Made by a program: the position numbers and the translations under genes. A stretch of DNA of 42,975 nt, from positions 1-42,975 of the forward strand of contig CALJKH010000061.1 in the NCBI GenBank assembly GCA_937973575.1, written 5' to 3'. Numbering within the stretch: the stretch's first letter is position 1; each line of letters opens with the position of its first letter. The stretch comes from an uncultured Solirubrobacterales bacterium (GTDB lineage Bacteria; Actinomycetota; Thermoleophilia; Solirubrobacterales; Solirubrobacteraceae). Below are positions 8,503-16,636 of this stretch, piece after piece. The notes under the pieces were generated by a model, which made no database searches, was not told where the DNA came from, and saw nothing but the letters and a program-made list of their open reading frames with translations.

Positions 8503-8512
8503 CAGACTCTCC

Positions 8513-9247
8513 CTAGTTCAGCTGGCCGAGGAAAGCGACCATTGCCTTGAACTTCGCAGGGTTGCTCTCTTCGAGACCCTTGAAGGAAGGCATTGGTGAA
8601 GTTGGGTTGCGCAGTGTCTGCGCAATCGCCTGCTCAGGGAGCTTGTTGGCGATATGGGTCAGCTTCGGACCGAGACCATCGTTGCCGTTCTCACCGATCT
8701 GGTGGCAAGCGAGACAGCCGGATTGACCCACAACAGTCTTACCTTGCTCCCACTGAACGAGCGCGGCGCCAGTAAGCCCTGACGGCGCCTTCATCTCAAT
8801 CTCGTTTGGTGATCCAGCACTAGCGCCCATGTATGTCAGGTAGCCCATTGCGAAGATCGCGAGGATGCCTGCCGTTGTTGCAATCGGGCGACGAAGTGGG
8901 TGACGCTCTGCTCCACGGTCATAGAACGGGAGGAGCATCAGAAGGATGATTGCGATTGTCGGAACGCCGATTGTCGCGAGCGGAACAAGCTGTGGTGGCT
9001 TGATGATTCGAAGCAGCTCGAACAGGAAGAAGAAGTACCACTCTGGGCGTGGAACGTAAGTTGTTGAAGTCGGGTCGGCCTTAGGACCAAGTTCAGCGCC
9101 GAGCACCAGCGACATGCCAATGATGATCGCCATTACGACGACGGCCATGATGCTGTCTTGGGCTACTGAATACGGGAAGAACGGCTCGCCTTCAGCCTTC
9201 AGCTGGCCGTACTCGCGGAGGTATTCCTCTTTTTCCTTGCGATTCAT
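8513..9247 (-). CDS. qcrC: Menaquinol-cytochrome c reductase subunit: subunit IV fused to a monohaem cytochrome c domain
   Basis: A 244-residue protein with two parts. Residues about 20-140 resemble cytochrome b6f subunit IV / C-terminal cytochrome b, with three membrane helices and the quinol-site motif PRPEWYFFFLFELLR (PEWY around residues 68-71). Residues about 160-244 form a cytochrome c domain with one haem-attachment site CLACH (178-182) and a probable axial Met in SPMPSF (Met219). This matches the QcrC architecture of Gram-positive bc complexes such as Bacillus. The start overlaps qcrB by 4 bases (ATGA). The haem c domain would sit outside the membrane and accept electrons from the Rieske protein. 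Confidence 0.93.
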   Translation of the reverse strand: MNRKEKEEYLREYGQLKAEGEPFFPYSVAQDSIMAVVVMAIIIGMSLVLGAELGPKADPTSTTYVPRPEWYFFFLFELLRIIKPPQLVPLATIGVPTIAIILLMLLPFYDRGAERHPLRRPIATTAGILAIFAMGYLTYMGASAGSPNEIEMKAPSGLTGAALVQWEQGKTVVGQSGCLACHQIGENGNDGLGPKLTHIANKLPEQAIAQTLRNPTSPMPSFKGLEESNPAKFKAMVAFLGQLN

Positions 9248-10029
9248 GCGTCGGCCTTCTTACGTGGCTTGTTCCATGGTGGCGATGTCGTACCAAGACG
9301 CATTACCAGCCATAGGTGGGCGCCGATCATTGCCCCGATTGCACCGGGCACAAGAAGCATGTGGATGGCATAGAACCGGGAGAGAGTCATCGCACCAAAC
9401 TCAGGTCCAGCGCGAAGGAAGTCGCTCAAGTACGGGCCAGCAATTGGGCCAGTGCCGTTGATGTTGACGCCTACGATTGTTGCCCAGTAAGACCGCTGGT
9501 CGAACGGAAGCAGGTAGCCGGTGAATGACATTGTCATCGTCAGGATGAGCAGGACAACGCCGATTACCCAGTTGAGCTCACGCGGGTACTTGTAGGCGCC
9601 GTAGAAGAAGGTCTGTGCCATGTGCAGGAACACAAGGACCACCATTACGGTCGAGCCCCACTTGTGCATGCCCCGAAGGAACGCCCCAAGGAACGCTTCG
9701 TTCGTGGTGTAACGAATGGACTCGTAAGCACCAGTAGTTGACGGGTCGTAGGCCATCGCGAGGAACACGCCAGTTACAGCCTGCGAAAGGAAGGCGAACA
9801 TGACTGAGGAGCCGAGTGAGTAGGTCCAGTCGTGGCGAGGAACCTTGCGGAAGAGAGCCCAGCGAACTGCACCGCTGAGCTGAAGGCGCTCGTCAAGCCA
9901 GGCTCCAGCGTGGATTCCGCTCTCTGCGGCCTGATCCAAAGCGTTGCCAGGGTTCTTGGTTCCGGCACGGCGAGGCTGGAGCTTCAGCGAGTCCGGGATT
10001 GGCGGAAGAAGTTTCTTGAGATCTGGCAT
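9244..10029 (-). CDS. qcrB: Menaquinol-cytochrome c reductase cytochrome b6-like subunit
   Basis: A 261-residue N-terminal cytochrome b domain with four membrane helices. Two His pairs for haem bL and bH are visible: in MHKWGSTVMVVLVFLH, 13 residues apart, and in IHMLLVPGAIGAMIGAH, 14 residues apart. The 14-residue gap in the second pair is the cytochrome b6 / Gram-positive pattern, not the bc1 pattern. It therefore needs the separate subunit IV domain supplied by the next gene. The 35-residue cytoplasmic N-terminal extension is Pro- and Lys-rich. The start codon immediately follows the qcrA stop, and the 3' end overlaps qcrC, so the three subunits are tightly coupled. Confidence 0.95.
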   Translation of the reverse strand: MPDLKKLLPPIPDSLKLQPRRAGTKNPGNALDQAAESGIHAGAWLDERLQLSGAVRWALFRKVPRHDWTYSLGSSVMFAFLSQAVTGVFLAMAYDPSTTGAYESIRYTTNEAFLGAFLRGMHKWGSTVMVVLVFLHMAQTFFYGAYKYPRELNWVIGVVLLILTMTMSFTGYLLPFDQRSYWATIVGVNINGTGPIAGPYLSDFLRAGPEFGAMTLSRFYAIHMLLVPGAIGAMIGAHLWLVMRLGTTSPPWNKPRKKADA

Positions 10030-10764
10030 CTACTGAGTCGGTGGGTCCGAAAGCTTCGGAGTTGAGAAGCGGGCTGGGTACATGAACTGGCCGATGCCAT
10101 CGAGCGGCTCGCCTGGATCACGAGGTGAGAAGCGAGTGAACTCTGAGTTGACGCTGTAGCGAGGACCAACTTGGACTCGGTTGTTCCGGTCAAGCAGGCG
10201 CTTCGAATCCGTGATGACAGCGCCTGAGCCATCAACAATCTGCGTGTAGAAGCGGTCCAGGGGACGCACTGGTGGGCCGCCGATGACAGTTCCCTTGAAG
10301 TCGTAGACGCCGCCGTGGCATGGGCAAACGAAGCGCTCGGCTGCTTCAACGAAGCGAACCGCGCAACCAAGGTGCATGCACCGTGTGGAAACAGCTACGA
10401 CGTTGTCGAAGCTGTCCTTCACTGGACCGTCGATTGCCTTGTTGTGCAGGCGCACGTAGGTAGTTGAGTAACCAGCCTCGCCGATTCCCTCAACGATCTG
10501 GAAGGTCTTTGGTCGGTAGGTGTCAGAGCTGAAGTCGCCCAGGTTGCCGATGTCCTGCCACTGCCACTTCTGGCGGGTGAAGACTGGGCCGAGGGCAAAT
10601 CCAATTGCTGGGAGCGCGAAGGCTCCTGCGGCGAGTGCGCCAGCACCGTGAGCGGTGCCAGTCATCAATCGGCGTCGGGTGATCGTCTCACCTTCGAACG
10701 CACCCGGCATGTCGCGGTCGATGGTGTAGGGAGACTTGGTTCGCTTGCGGTTCTTATCAGCCAT
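10030..10764 (-). CDS. qcrA: Rieske 2Fe-2S subunit of the menaquinol-cytochrome c reductase, Tat-type signal
   Basis: A 244-residue Rieske protein. The cluster ligands are in STRCMHLGCAVRF and FVCPCHGGVYDF (C-x-H and C-x-x-H, plus the two disulphide Cys). The N-terminus contains a twin-arginine segment ETITRRRLMTGTAHGAG followed by a hydrophobic stretch (ALAAGAFALPAIGFALGP), so it is probably a Tat-dependent, membrane-anchored protein. tatA and tatC lie further along the same strand block. The Rieske centre takes one electron from menaquinol and passes it to cytochrome c. It is the first gene of the qcrABC group, 63 nt after the small unknown gene's stop. Confidence 0.95.
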   Translation of the reverse strand: MADKNRKRTKSPYTIDRDMPGAFEGETITRRRLMTGTAHGAGALAAGAFALPAIGFALGPVFTRQKWQWQDIGNLGDFSSDTYRPKTFQIVEGIGEAGYSTTYVRLHNKAIDGPVKDSFDNVVAVSTRCMHLGCAVRFVEAAERFVCPCHGGVYDFKGTVIGGPPVRPLDRFYTQIVDGSGAVITDSKRLLDRNNRVQVGPRYSVNSEFTRFSPRDPGEPLDGIGQFMYPARFSTPKLSDPPTQ

Positions 10765-10827
10765 ATTTGGGGCGGTCTGGGACTCGGTCGCACATCCTAT
10801 ACGGGCGGGAACAGGTGCGAAGGCCCG

Positions 10828-11238
10828 TCAACTTTCCGCCTCGCCGATTGAGGCGCAAGTGGAGCTCCAAAAGCTCTCGGCAGCGCCCGATTCCGACCCG
10901 GCCATCGCGGTCGCAGAATCCTTAATTAGCCTGCTAAGAGAGGCAATTGCGGACCTACTCCCGGTCGCTGCAACACGCTCAAGTCCCAATGCATAAAGGC
11001 GATCGCCAGCCAGAAGCGCGAGGTCCGAATCTGGCGTATTAAGAACACGCCCATCACCCCAGTGAAGAAGATGTCCCTCTCTGATCGCCTCTACTCCGAC
11101 TCGCAGTTGGGGATCAATCTCTGCCTGCAATTCGTCTGTCGGGCTCGGTGGTGAGACCTCTGGAGGGCTGATCAGCGCCTCCGCGAGCAGCGGGGCGTCT
11201 TGCTTGAGCTCTGCGTGAATCTCCGCGAGCGGGTTCAT
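10828..11238 (-). CDS. Small protein of unknown function between hemL and qcrA
   Basis: A 136-residue, mainly helical, soluble protein with no signal peptide. The start overlaps the hemL stop as ATGA, so it is translationally coupled to hemL. The middle is variable and Pro-rich (ISPPEVSPPSPTDE). The C-terminal half contains DLALLAGDRLYALGLERVAATG, which I read in two parts: DLALLAGDRLYA then LGLERVAATG. This loosely resembles the GD-containing helix that follows the first Asp motif in polyprenyl synthase folds (compare AVGDWLFAAAFGVLVETG in the downstream synthase). No DDxxD motif is present, so it would not be catalytic. A HepS-like accessory role is a speculation; it may equally be a haem or bc-complex factor. 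Confidence 0.7.
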   Translation of the reverse strand: MNPLAEIHAELKQDAPLLAEALISPPEVSPPSPTDELQAEIDPQLRVGVEAIREGHLLHWGDGRVLNTPDSDLALLAGDRLYALGLERVAATGSRSAIASLSRLIKDSATAMAGSESGAAESFWSSTCASIGEAES

Positions 11239-12518
11239 GCGATAGCTGCGAAAGCTGCGGCGGCAGCCTCGATGGTTCTGTCAATCACCTCGTCGTCATG
11301 CGCGAGTGACGGGAACCAAGCCTCGAATTGGGACGGTGGTGGGTAGATGCCGCGGGCGAGTAGCGCTCGGCACCAGTCTGCGTACGAATCGCGGTCGCAG
11401 GCCTGAGCCTCAACGTAGTTCGTAACTGGCTCCTCGCTGAAGAAGACAGTCATCAGGCCAGGCTGGGTTGCAACCTGAACCGGCCTGTCTCCAGCAGCGC
11501 TGCGCATCCCCTCGGCAAGGCGTTCCGTGGTTGCTGAAAGCTTGAGGTAGGCATCCTCATTGAGCTGCCCAAGCGTCGCGAGACCAGCGGCAACCGCGAG
11601 TGGGTTACCGGAGAGAGTTCCAGCTTGGTAGACGTCACCGGCTGGGGCAATGTGCTCCATCAGATCTCGCCTGCCGCCGTATGCGGCTGCTGGAAGTCCG
11701 CCGCCAACAATCTTGCCGAAGACAGTCATGTCGGGCTGGATCCCGAAAAGTTCCTGCGCTCCACCGGGCGAAACACGGAAGCCGCTGATCACTTCGTCAA
11801 ATACCAGTAGGGCGCCGTTTGAGTCTGCTAGTTCGCGAAGGAGTTCGAGGAAGCCCGGTGCCGGTGGCACCACTCCCATGTTGGCCGGAACAGGCTCAGC
11901 CAGGATCGCTGCGAACTGGTGGCTTGCACATGCAGCAACGACAGCCTCAGTGTCGTTCCAAGGCACAATGATTGTCGCGGCAGCTGCAGCTGCTGGAACT
12001 CCTGGGCTCCCTGGCACCCCGGCAGTTGCCAACCCAGACCCGGCCTCGGCGAGGAGGCCATCAACATGCCCGTGGTAAGCCCCAGAGAACTTCAGCACTG
12101 CCTCGCGCCCCGTCGCAGCGCGGGCCAGCCTGACGGTGCTCATCGCTGCTTCTGTTCCGGAAGAGGTCATTCGCAGCATCTCGACCGACGGCAGCCGGCG
12201 GGAAACCTCTTCAGCTAGCTCCACCTCAAGCTCGGTAGGAGCACCAAAGGTTGAGCCCTTTTCAAGTTGGGCCTGCACTGCTTCAACAACGGCAGGGTGA
12301 GCATGACCGAGGATCAGTGGCCCCCACGAACAGACGTAGTCGATGAAGGAGTTTCCATCTACATCGGTGATCTCACAGCCTTGGCCGCGATCAATGAAGA
12401 GCGGGTCGCGGCCGATGGACCGCATTGCCCGTACCGGTGAGTTGACTCCCCCCGGCATTACTGCCAGTGCGCGCTCGTAGAGAGCTTTGGACTTTGAGTC
12501 GTCGAGGCCTGAAGTCAT
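11235..12518 (-). CDS. hemL: Glutamate-1-semialdehyde 2,1-aminomutase
   Basis: A 427-residue class III aminotransferase-fold enzyme. The N-terminal MPGGVNSPVRAMRSIGRDP is the GSA aminomutase signature. The PLP Lys lies in TVFGKIVGGGLPAAAYGG. Other family segments are SSGTEAAMSTVRLARAATGR and KFSGAYHGHVDGLLAEAGSG. It converts glutamate-1-semialdehyde to 5-aminolevulinate, the C5-pathway precursor for all tetrapyrroles. hemB, the next enzyme, is two genes upstream and the fused Ahb-like gene lies between them, 30 nt away. The downstream unknown gene overlaps by 4 bases. The length is normal for the family. Confidence 0.95.
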   Translation of the reverse strand: MTSGLDDSKSKALYERALAVMPGGVNSPVRAMRSIGRDPLFIDRGQGCEITDVDGNSFIDYVCSWGPLILGHAHPAVVEAVQAQLEKGSTFGAPTELEVELAEEVSRRLPSVEMLRMTSSGTEAAMSTVRLARAATGREAVLKFSGAYHGHVDGLLAEAGSGLATAGVPGSPGVPAAAAAATIIVPWNDTEAVVAACASHQFAAILAEPVPANMGVVPPAPGFLELLRELADSNGALLVFDEVISGFRVSPGGAQELFGIQPDMTVFGKIVGGGLPAAAYGGRRDLMEHIAPAGDVYQAGTLSGNPLAVAAGLATLGQLNEDAYLKLSATTERLAEGMRSAAGDRPVQVATQPGLMTVFFSEEPVTNYVEAQACDRDSYADWCRALLARGIYPPPSQFEAWFPSLAHDDEVIDRTIEAAAAAFAAIA

Positions 12519-12548
12519 GAATGAATTTTGAACAGTTGAAACGCGGCG

Positions 12549-13640
12549 TTAGAGCCCGCTCGAGTGTTCAGCTTCCCACTGCTCAAACTCTCCGGTGAAG
12601 TACTGCATCCGAATCTTCTTGAACTCAGTTGACGAGTAGAGGACGGAGCGCTCGTGAATGCCCGTGTCCTCTGCGATCGCTTCGAGGATTGCATCGCACT
12701 CCTCCTTGGAACGGCCGTGAGCCATCGTGAACAGTGCGTATGGCCAGTCGGCATAGGTTGGGCGCTCGTAGCAATGGGAGATGCCGCGATAGGCAGCCAT
12801 GCGGCCACCGATCTCAAGCACCTGGTCCTGAGGAACCTTCCAGACGCCCATTCCGTTAGCGCTGAATCCAGCCCGACGGTGGAACAGGATCGCCGCGACT
12901 CGGCGCAACAGTCCACGCTCCTGCATTCCCTCAAGGTGCTCAAGGAACTTCTCCTGTGACACGCCCACCTCAGCTGCTGCGGGGGCGTAAGGCTCAGGGA
13001 TGATGGGCATGTCGCCCTGTAGAGCCTTGATGACTGCGATGTCGAAGTCGTCGTAGTCAACAGCGTGAACTTCAACTGGCTTGACTGCCTCAGCCTGAGG
13101 CGTCGAGAGAGCCTCAGTTCCACCCTTCATCTCCAAGTCCATTCTGATCTTGAACAGGTTGAGAGTCGGCAGTGCTCGAACTGAGGTGGCGCCAGCTTGC
13201 TCGGCAAGGACATCGAGTGTTCCCTGAAGGCCAAGTTTGGAATCAGGTGTCGTGGCGATCGTGAACCACATGTTGAACTCGTTGTCGCGAAGGTAGTTGT
13301 GGGTTACGCCAGGGTGAGCGTTGATCACCTTGGCTGCCCGATGCGGGTTCTCAGCATCAACCTTGGCAGCCACCAGCATTGACTCAAAGCCAAGAGCGCG
13401 AGTGTCAAAGATCGGAGTTACTTGGCGAATGATCCGCTCCTTGATCAGTCGCTCGACGCGTGTGAGTACTTCGTCCTCAGTAACGCCTGCGGCTTCGGCC
13501 ACTGCTTGATACGGGCGAGGAGCAATAGGGAACTTGCCCTGCATGAGGTTGAGGAGCTCACGATCGAGATCGTCAAGCGGGACGGCTGACCCGTCCTTCC
13601 TGCTTCTGGTTTTCGGCTTGGCTACCGGTCGCTGAGCCAC
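12549..13640 (-). CDS. Fused siroheme decarboxylase-like protein (AhbA-AhbB / NirDL type, Lrp/AsnC fold)
   Basis: A 363-residue protein built from two tandem Lrp/AsnC-like halves, each an HTH plus an alpha/beta sandwich. The first half (about 20-170) ends with GVTHNYLRDNEFNMWFTI, as in AhbA/NirD. The second half (about 190-355) has RRVAAILFHRRAGFSANGM and then HCYERPTYADWPYALFTMAH, as in AhbB/NirL. Known members decarboxylate sirohaem to 12,18-didecarboxysirohaem in the alternative haem or haem d1 pathways and do not bind DNA. Automatic annotation often calls them AsnC regulators. Its place between hemB (19-base overlap) and hemL strongly supports a tetrapyrrole role. The function as a decarboxylase is an inference from motifs; a haem-sensing regulator is the main alternative. 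Confidence 0.85.
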   Translation of the reverse strand: MAQRPVAKPKTRSRKDGSAVPLDDLDRELLNLMQGKFPIAPRPYQAVAEAAGVTEDEVLTRVERLIKERIIRQVTPIFDTRALGFESMLVAAKVDAENPHRAAKVINAHPGVTHNYLRDNEFNMWFTIATTPDSKLGLQGTLDVLAEQAGATSVRALPTLNLFKIRMDLEMKGGTEALSTPQAEAVKPVEVHAVDYDDFDIAVIKALQGDMPIIPEPYAPAAAEVGVSQEKFLEHLEGMQERGLLRRVAAILFHRRAGFSANGMGVWKVPQDQVLEIGGRMAAYRGISHCYERPTYADWPYALFTMAHGRSKEECDAILEAIAEDTGIHERSVLYSSTEFKKIRMQYFTGEFEQWEAEHSSGL

Positions 13641-14602
13641 TTGGCGGCCTCCGTTGCGTGATAGGTGATGACGTTTTTTGCTCCAGCCCGACGAATCGCG
13701 GTGAGCGATTCGAGGACAGCCGCTTGCCGATCGAGTCGGCCTTGCTCTGCGGCTGACTCGATCATGGCGTATTCGCCACTGACTGCGTAGCCGCAGACTG
13801 GAATGGGCACTTCGGCACTCACATCGCGGATTAGATCAAGTGCCGGCATTGCGGGCTTAACGATCAACGCGTCAGCGCCTTCTTCAACGTCAAGCCATGC
13901 CTCACGCAGGGCCTCCTGAGCGTTGGCAGCGTCCATTTGGTAACCGCGCCGGTCTCCCTTGCCTGGTGCTGAATCCGCTGCTTCGCGGAATGGTCCGTAG
14001 AACGCCGATGCGTGCTTAACGGCGTAAGACATGATCGCCGCGTAGCTAAGCCCGTTGGTATCGAGCCCAGCCCTGATAGCGCCTACGCGGCCATCCATCA
14101 TGTCGCTCGGGGCGATGATGTCCGCTCCAGCAGCTGCCTGACTTACCGCCGTCTTGGTGAGCAGCGGCAGGGTTGCATCGTTATCAACATGGCCATCTGA
14201 GCTGACCACTCCGCAGTGCCCATGGTCGGTGTAGGCACAGAGGCAAGTGTCGGCAATCAGCACTAGGCGATCGCCGAACTCATCTCGGAGACGCCGGAGT
14301 GCTTGCTGGACGATCCCATCGTCCGCCCAGGCCCCACTTCCCTCCGCGTCCTTTGAATCGGTAACACCAAAAACCAGCAACCCACCAACGCCAGCGCTGA
14401 CCGCCTCGTCAGCAAAGCGATCTGCTGAATCGAGATCGAGTCTGGAAACGCCTGGCATTCCTGCGATTGGAATCTCGCCTGATCCCCCGTGAACGAAGAT
14501 CGGGGCGATCAGATCTTGGGGAGCGAGGTTTGTCTCGCGGAATAGCGAGCGCAACGCCTCAGTTCGGCGCAACCTGCGGGGGCGTGCAGAGGGGAACGAC
14601 AT
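13622..14602 (-). CDS. hemB: Delta-aminolevulinic acid dehydratase (porphobilinogen synthase)
   Basis: A HemB of 326 residues from the ATG at 14602 (MSFPSARPRRLRRTEALRSL); an in-frame ATG at 14629 would add nine residues that do not look family-like. The Zn site is Cys-rich (DTCLCAYTDHGHCGVV, a C-x-C-x7-C pattern), so it is the zinc-type enzyme. The two active-site Lys lie in YAVKHASAFYGPFR and ALIVKPAMPALDLI. SDMMDGRVGAIR is also diagnostic. It condenses two 5-aminolevulinate molecules to porphobilinogen. It overlaps the downstream fused Ahb-like gene by 19 bases and is 72 nt after the permease gene, where the transcript could start anew. Confidence 0.93.
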   Translation of the reverse strand: MSFPSARPRRLRRTEALRSLFRETNLAPQDLIAPIFVHGGSGEIPIAGMPGVSRLDLDSADRFADEAVSAGVGGLLVFGVTDSKDAEGSGAWADDGIVQQALRRLRDEFGDRLVLIADTCLCAYTDHGHCGVVSSDGHVDNDATLPLLTKTAVSQAAAGADIIAPSDMMDGRVGAIRAGLDTNGLSYAAIMSYAVKHASAFYGPFREAADSAPGKGDRRGYQMDAANAQEALREAWLDVEEGADALIVKPAMPALDLIRDVSAEVPIPVCGYAVSGEYAMIESAAEQGRLDRQAAVLESLTAIRRAGAKNVITYHATEAAKWLSDR

Positions 14603-14658
14603 CACGACCGAGGATAGGCCAGCGGGCATGTTGGAGCGGCGCTCGGGCCAACGCTCCC

Positions 14659-14675
14659 GGCCCGTTCGGCGGGCC
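14659..14675 (-). terminator. GC-rich hairpin at the permease stop codon (possible terminator)
   Basis: GGCCCG and CGGGCC form a perfect 6-bp stem with a 5-nt loop, overlapping the last base of the permease stop codon. On the minus strand it lies between the permease gene and hemB. No run of T follows, so if it terminates transcription it would be weak or factor-assisted. Confidence 0.3.
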
Positions 14676-15835
14676 TACGGGTCGGAAGCCTGCCGGCTGG
14701 TCGGCCCCCACGGCTCGAGGACGACATGTCTGCGTAGGTACTGAACAGTCTCGCGAACGACGGCCGTCAATGGAAGCGCCATCAACGCTCCGACCACTCC
14801 GTAGAGGCTCGCGCCAAGCAGAAGGGCGAAGAGCACAACCAAGGGGTTGATCCGCAGCGAATGGCTGAAGACCTGCGGCGCGACGATATGTCCTTCAATT
14901 TGTTGCAACGCGATGAAGATCAGTGCAACCCAGAGAGCTGTCAATGGGTCGTTCACCAGTGCCAGCAGGATCGGCGGTACCGCGCCAAGTACAGGCCCTA
15001 TGAACGGGACCAACTCCATGAGTCCGTAGAAGACGCCGAAGAACACTGCGTAGGTTTGGCCATCCGGGAAGAGGCCGATAACGCCAGCGAGCCACATGGC
15101 AAGTCCAGCGCTAAAGCCCATTACGAGGCTGAACAGCAGCTGACCCCGGACATAGCCGAACACTGCCCGCTGAACAGCTGTCGGGTAGTCGTCACCTAGG
15201 GATCCATCACCTGGTGGCATAACTGACCTCACGATTCGTCCAATTGACTCTGCGTAGAGGAGCATGTAGATCGACAGGACGATCACGAGAATCACGGCCA
15301 GCGAGAACGATGCTGCGCTCTGGAGAAGCGACTGAGTGAACGAGACGATGTCACCCGAGCTCTTTGAAAGCTGCTTCTGGATCACTGAGACTGCTGGCTG
15401 GCCCTGGCTCTTAATCTGAAGTTTGAGACCTCTCGCATCAGTCCATTTCTGCAGCGAATCAAGCGAGTGACCCGCGCTACGCGTGAGGGTGGGAACCTCT
15501 TTCTGAATAGTGCTTACTTGGTCTGTGACCGGGTTAGCTACGAGAGCACCGACAATTACGAGACTGATGAAGAACCCCAGATACACGACAACCACGGCAA
15601 ACGCTCGCCTCAAGCGCAACCGCGAGGAGACGCGCGTAACCAACGGGTTGAGGATCAGCGCGATAACGCTCGCGACCGTGAACAGGACGAGTACTGGTAC
15701 TGCAGCGCCAGCCACTCCGCTAATCAGCAGGGTCGACAGAACCAGCGCGACAACCTGCACCCAGTGGGGAATGACAACTTTTGCGCCGGGCTCGACGGAA
15801 GTCGGCTGTTCCTCTGGCGATTCCTCTGGCATCAA
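14675..15835 (-). CDS. AI-2E / PerM family membrane transporter
   Basis: A 386-residue polytopic membrane protein of the PerM/AI-2E family. Hydrophobic N-terminal helices (VVALVLSTLLISGVAGAA and TVASVIALILNPLVTRV) are followed by a soluble Ser/Lys-rich stretch at about 120-165. The family-typical C-terminal block has VFYGLMELVPFIGPVLGAVP, a long helix IALQQIEGHIVAPQVFSHSL and the closing helices with GALMALPLTAVVRE. Members have been linked to autoinducer-2 export or Na+/H+ exchange, and the substrate here cannot be read. It is divergent from the ymdB-like gene with only 24 bases between start codons. Its relation to the hem genes downstream is probably only co-transcription. Confidence 0.87.
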   Translation of the reverse strand: MMPEESPEEQPTSVEPGAKVVIPHWVQVVALVLSTLLISGVAGAAVPVLVLFTVASVIALILNPLVTRVSSRLRLRRAFAVVVVYLGFFISLVIVGALVANPVTDQVSTIQKEVPTLTRSAGHSLDSLQKWTDARGLKLQIKSQGQPAVSVIQKQLSKSSGDIVSFTQSLLQSAASFSLAVILVIVLSIYMLLYAESIGRIVRSVMPPGDGSLGDDYPTAVQRAVFGYVRGQLLFSLVMGFSAGLAMWLAGVIGLFPDGQTYAVFFGVFYGLMELVPFIGPVLGAVPPILLALVNDPLTALWVALIFIALQQIEGHIVAPQVFSHSLRINPLVVLFALLLGASLYGVVGALMALPLTAVVRETVQYLRRHVVLEPWGPTSRQASDP

Positions 15836-15859
15836 GGCGATTATCGGATCGGCTGCGGC

Positions 15860-16636
15860 GTGAACGGGATTCTCTTCATCGGTGATGTTGTGGGCAGCGC
15901 TGGCAGGCGAGCTCTGCTCACGCTCCTACCGCAGCTTGTTGAGGAGTTCGACCCTCTCTTCACGGTCGTCAATGGCGAGAACGCTGCTGCCGGCAAAGGG
16001 ATCACAGCCAAGATTGGTGAGGAGTTCTTTGCGGCAGGTGTTGATGCGATCACTCTTGGTAACCACGCCTACAAGCGCAAGGAGGGTTGGCCGCTTCTAG
16101 ACGACGACCGTCGTGTTGTTCGGCCAGCTAACGACCTGATGACTCACCCGGGCCGTGGCTCTACGGTCGTCGAGAAGAACGGGGTTCGCCTCGGCCTTCT
16201 GAACATCAGCGGCAACCATGGGATGAGCGCGCCGCACCCGTTTATCCAAACAACGGAATCGACACTCTCTGACCTTGCCCCTCGCTCAGACCTGATCTTG
16301 GTTGACATGCACGCTGAAGCAACGAGCGAGAAGGTTGCCCTCGGCTGGATCCTTGACGGTCGAGTCACAGCCGTGGTTGGCACACACACTCATGTACCTA
16401 CATCTGACGCTCGCGTCCTGCCGGGTGGAACTGCCTACATCACCGATGTCGGAATGACTGGATCACGCGATGGCGTGATTGGTGTCATTCGCGAGCAGGC
16501 AATCGAAGGGATGCGCACCCGGTTGCCAGTCCGGTTCGAGCCGGCTGAGGCTGACCCTTGGCTTAACGGAGTGATGATCCAAGTGGACGACTCCGGCAAG
16601 GCGACCCAGATCACGCAGGTTCTGCGGCCTGCCTAA
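15860..16636 (+). CDS. YmdB family metallophosphoesterase (cyclic nucleotide phosphodiesterase type)
   Basis: A protein of 258 residues from GTG 15860 (MNGILFIGDVVGSAGR). The start was chosen because family homology begins here; the frame is open further upstream but that part is antisense to the permease gene. Motifs are GDVVG (metal Asp), VNGENAAAGKGIT (Glu/Asn metal ligands), ITLGNHAYKRKEGW (His ligand), VDMHAEATSEK and VGTHTHVPTSDARV, ending in YITDVGMTGS. Known YmdB enzymes hydrolyse 2',3'-cyclic nucleotides and affect RNA turnover and development. The residues after GNH (AYKRKEG) differ from the common TWDxKE form. The 3' end overlaps the convergent GT87-like gene by 26 bases. Confidence 0.9.
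   Translation: MNGILFIGDVVGSAGRRALLTLLPQLVEEFDPLFTVVNGENAAAGKGITAKIGEEFFAAGVDAITLGNHAYKRKEGWPLLDDDRRVVRPANDLMTHPGRGSTVVEKNGVRLGLLNISGNHGMSAPHPFIQTTESTLSDLAPRSDLILVDMHAEATSEKVALGWILDGRVTAVVGTHTHVPTSDARVLPGGTAYITDVGMTGSRDGVIGVIREQAIEGMRTRLPVRFEPAEADPWLNGVMIQVDDSGKATQITQVLRPA

Noticed and set aside
15467..15859. Upstream in-frame extension of the ymdB-like gene
   Set aside because: It is antisense to the AI-2E-type permease gene and shows no YmdB homology. Family homology begins at the GTG 15860.
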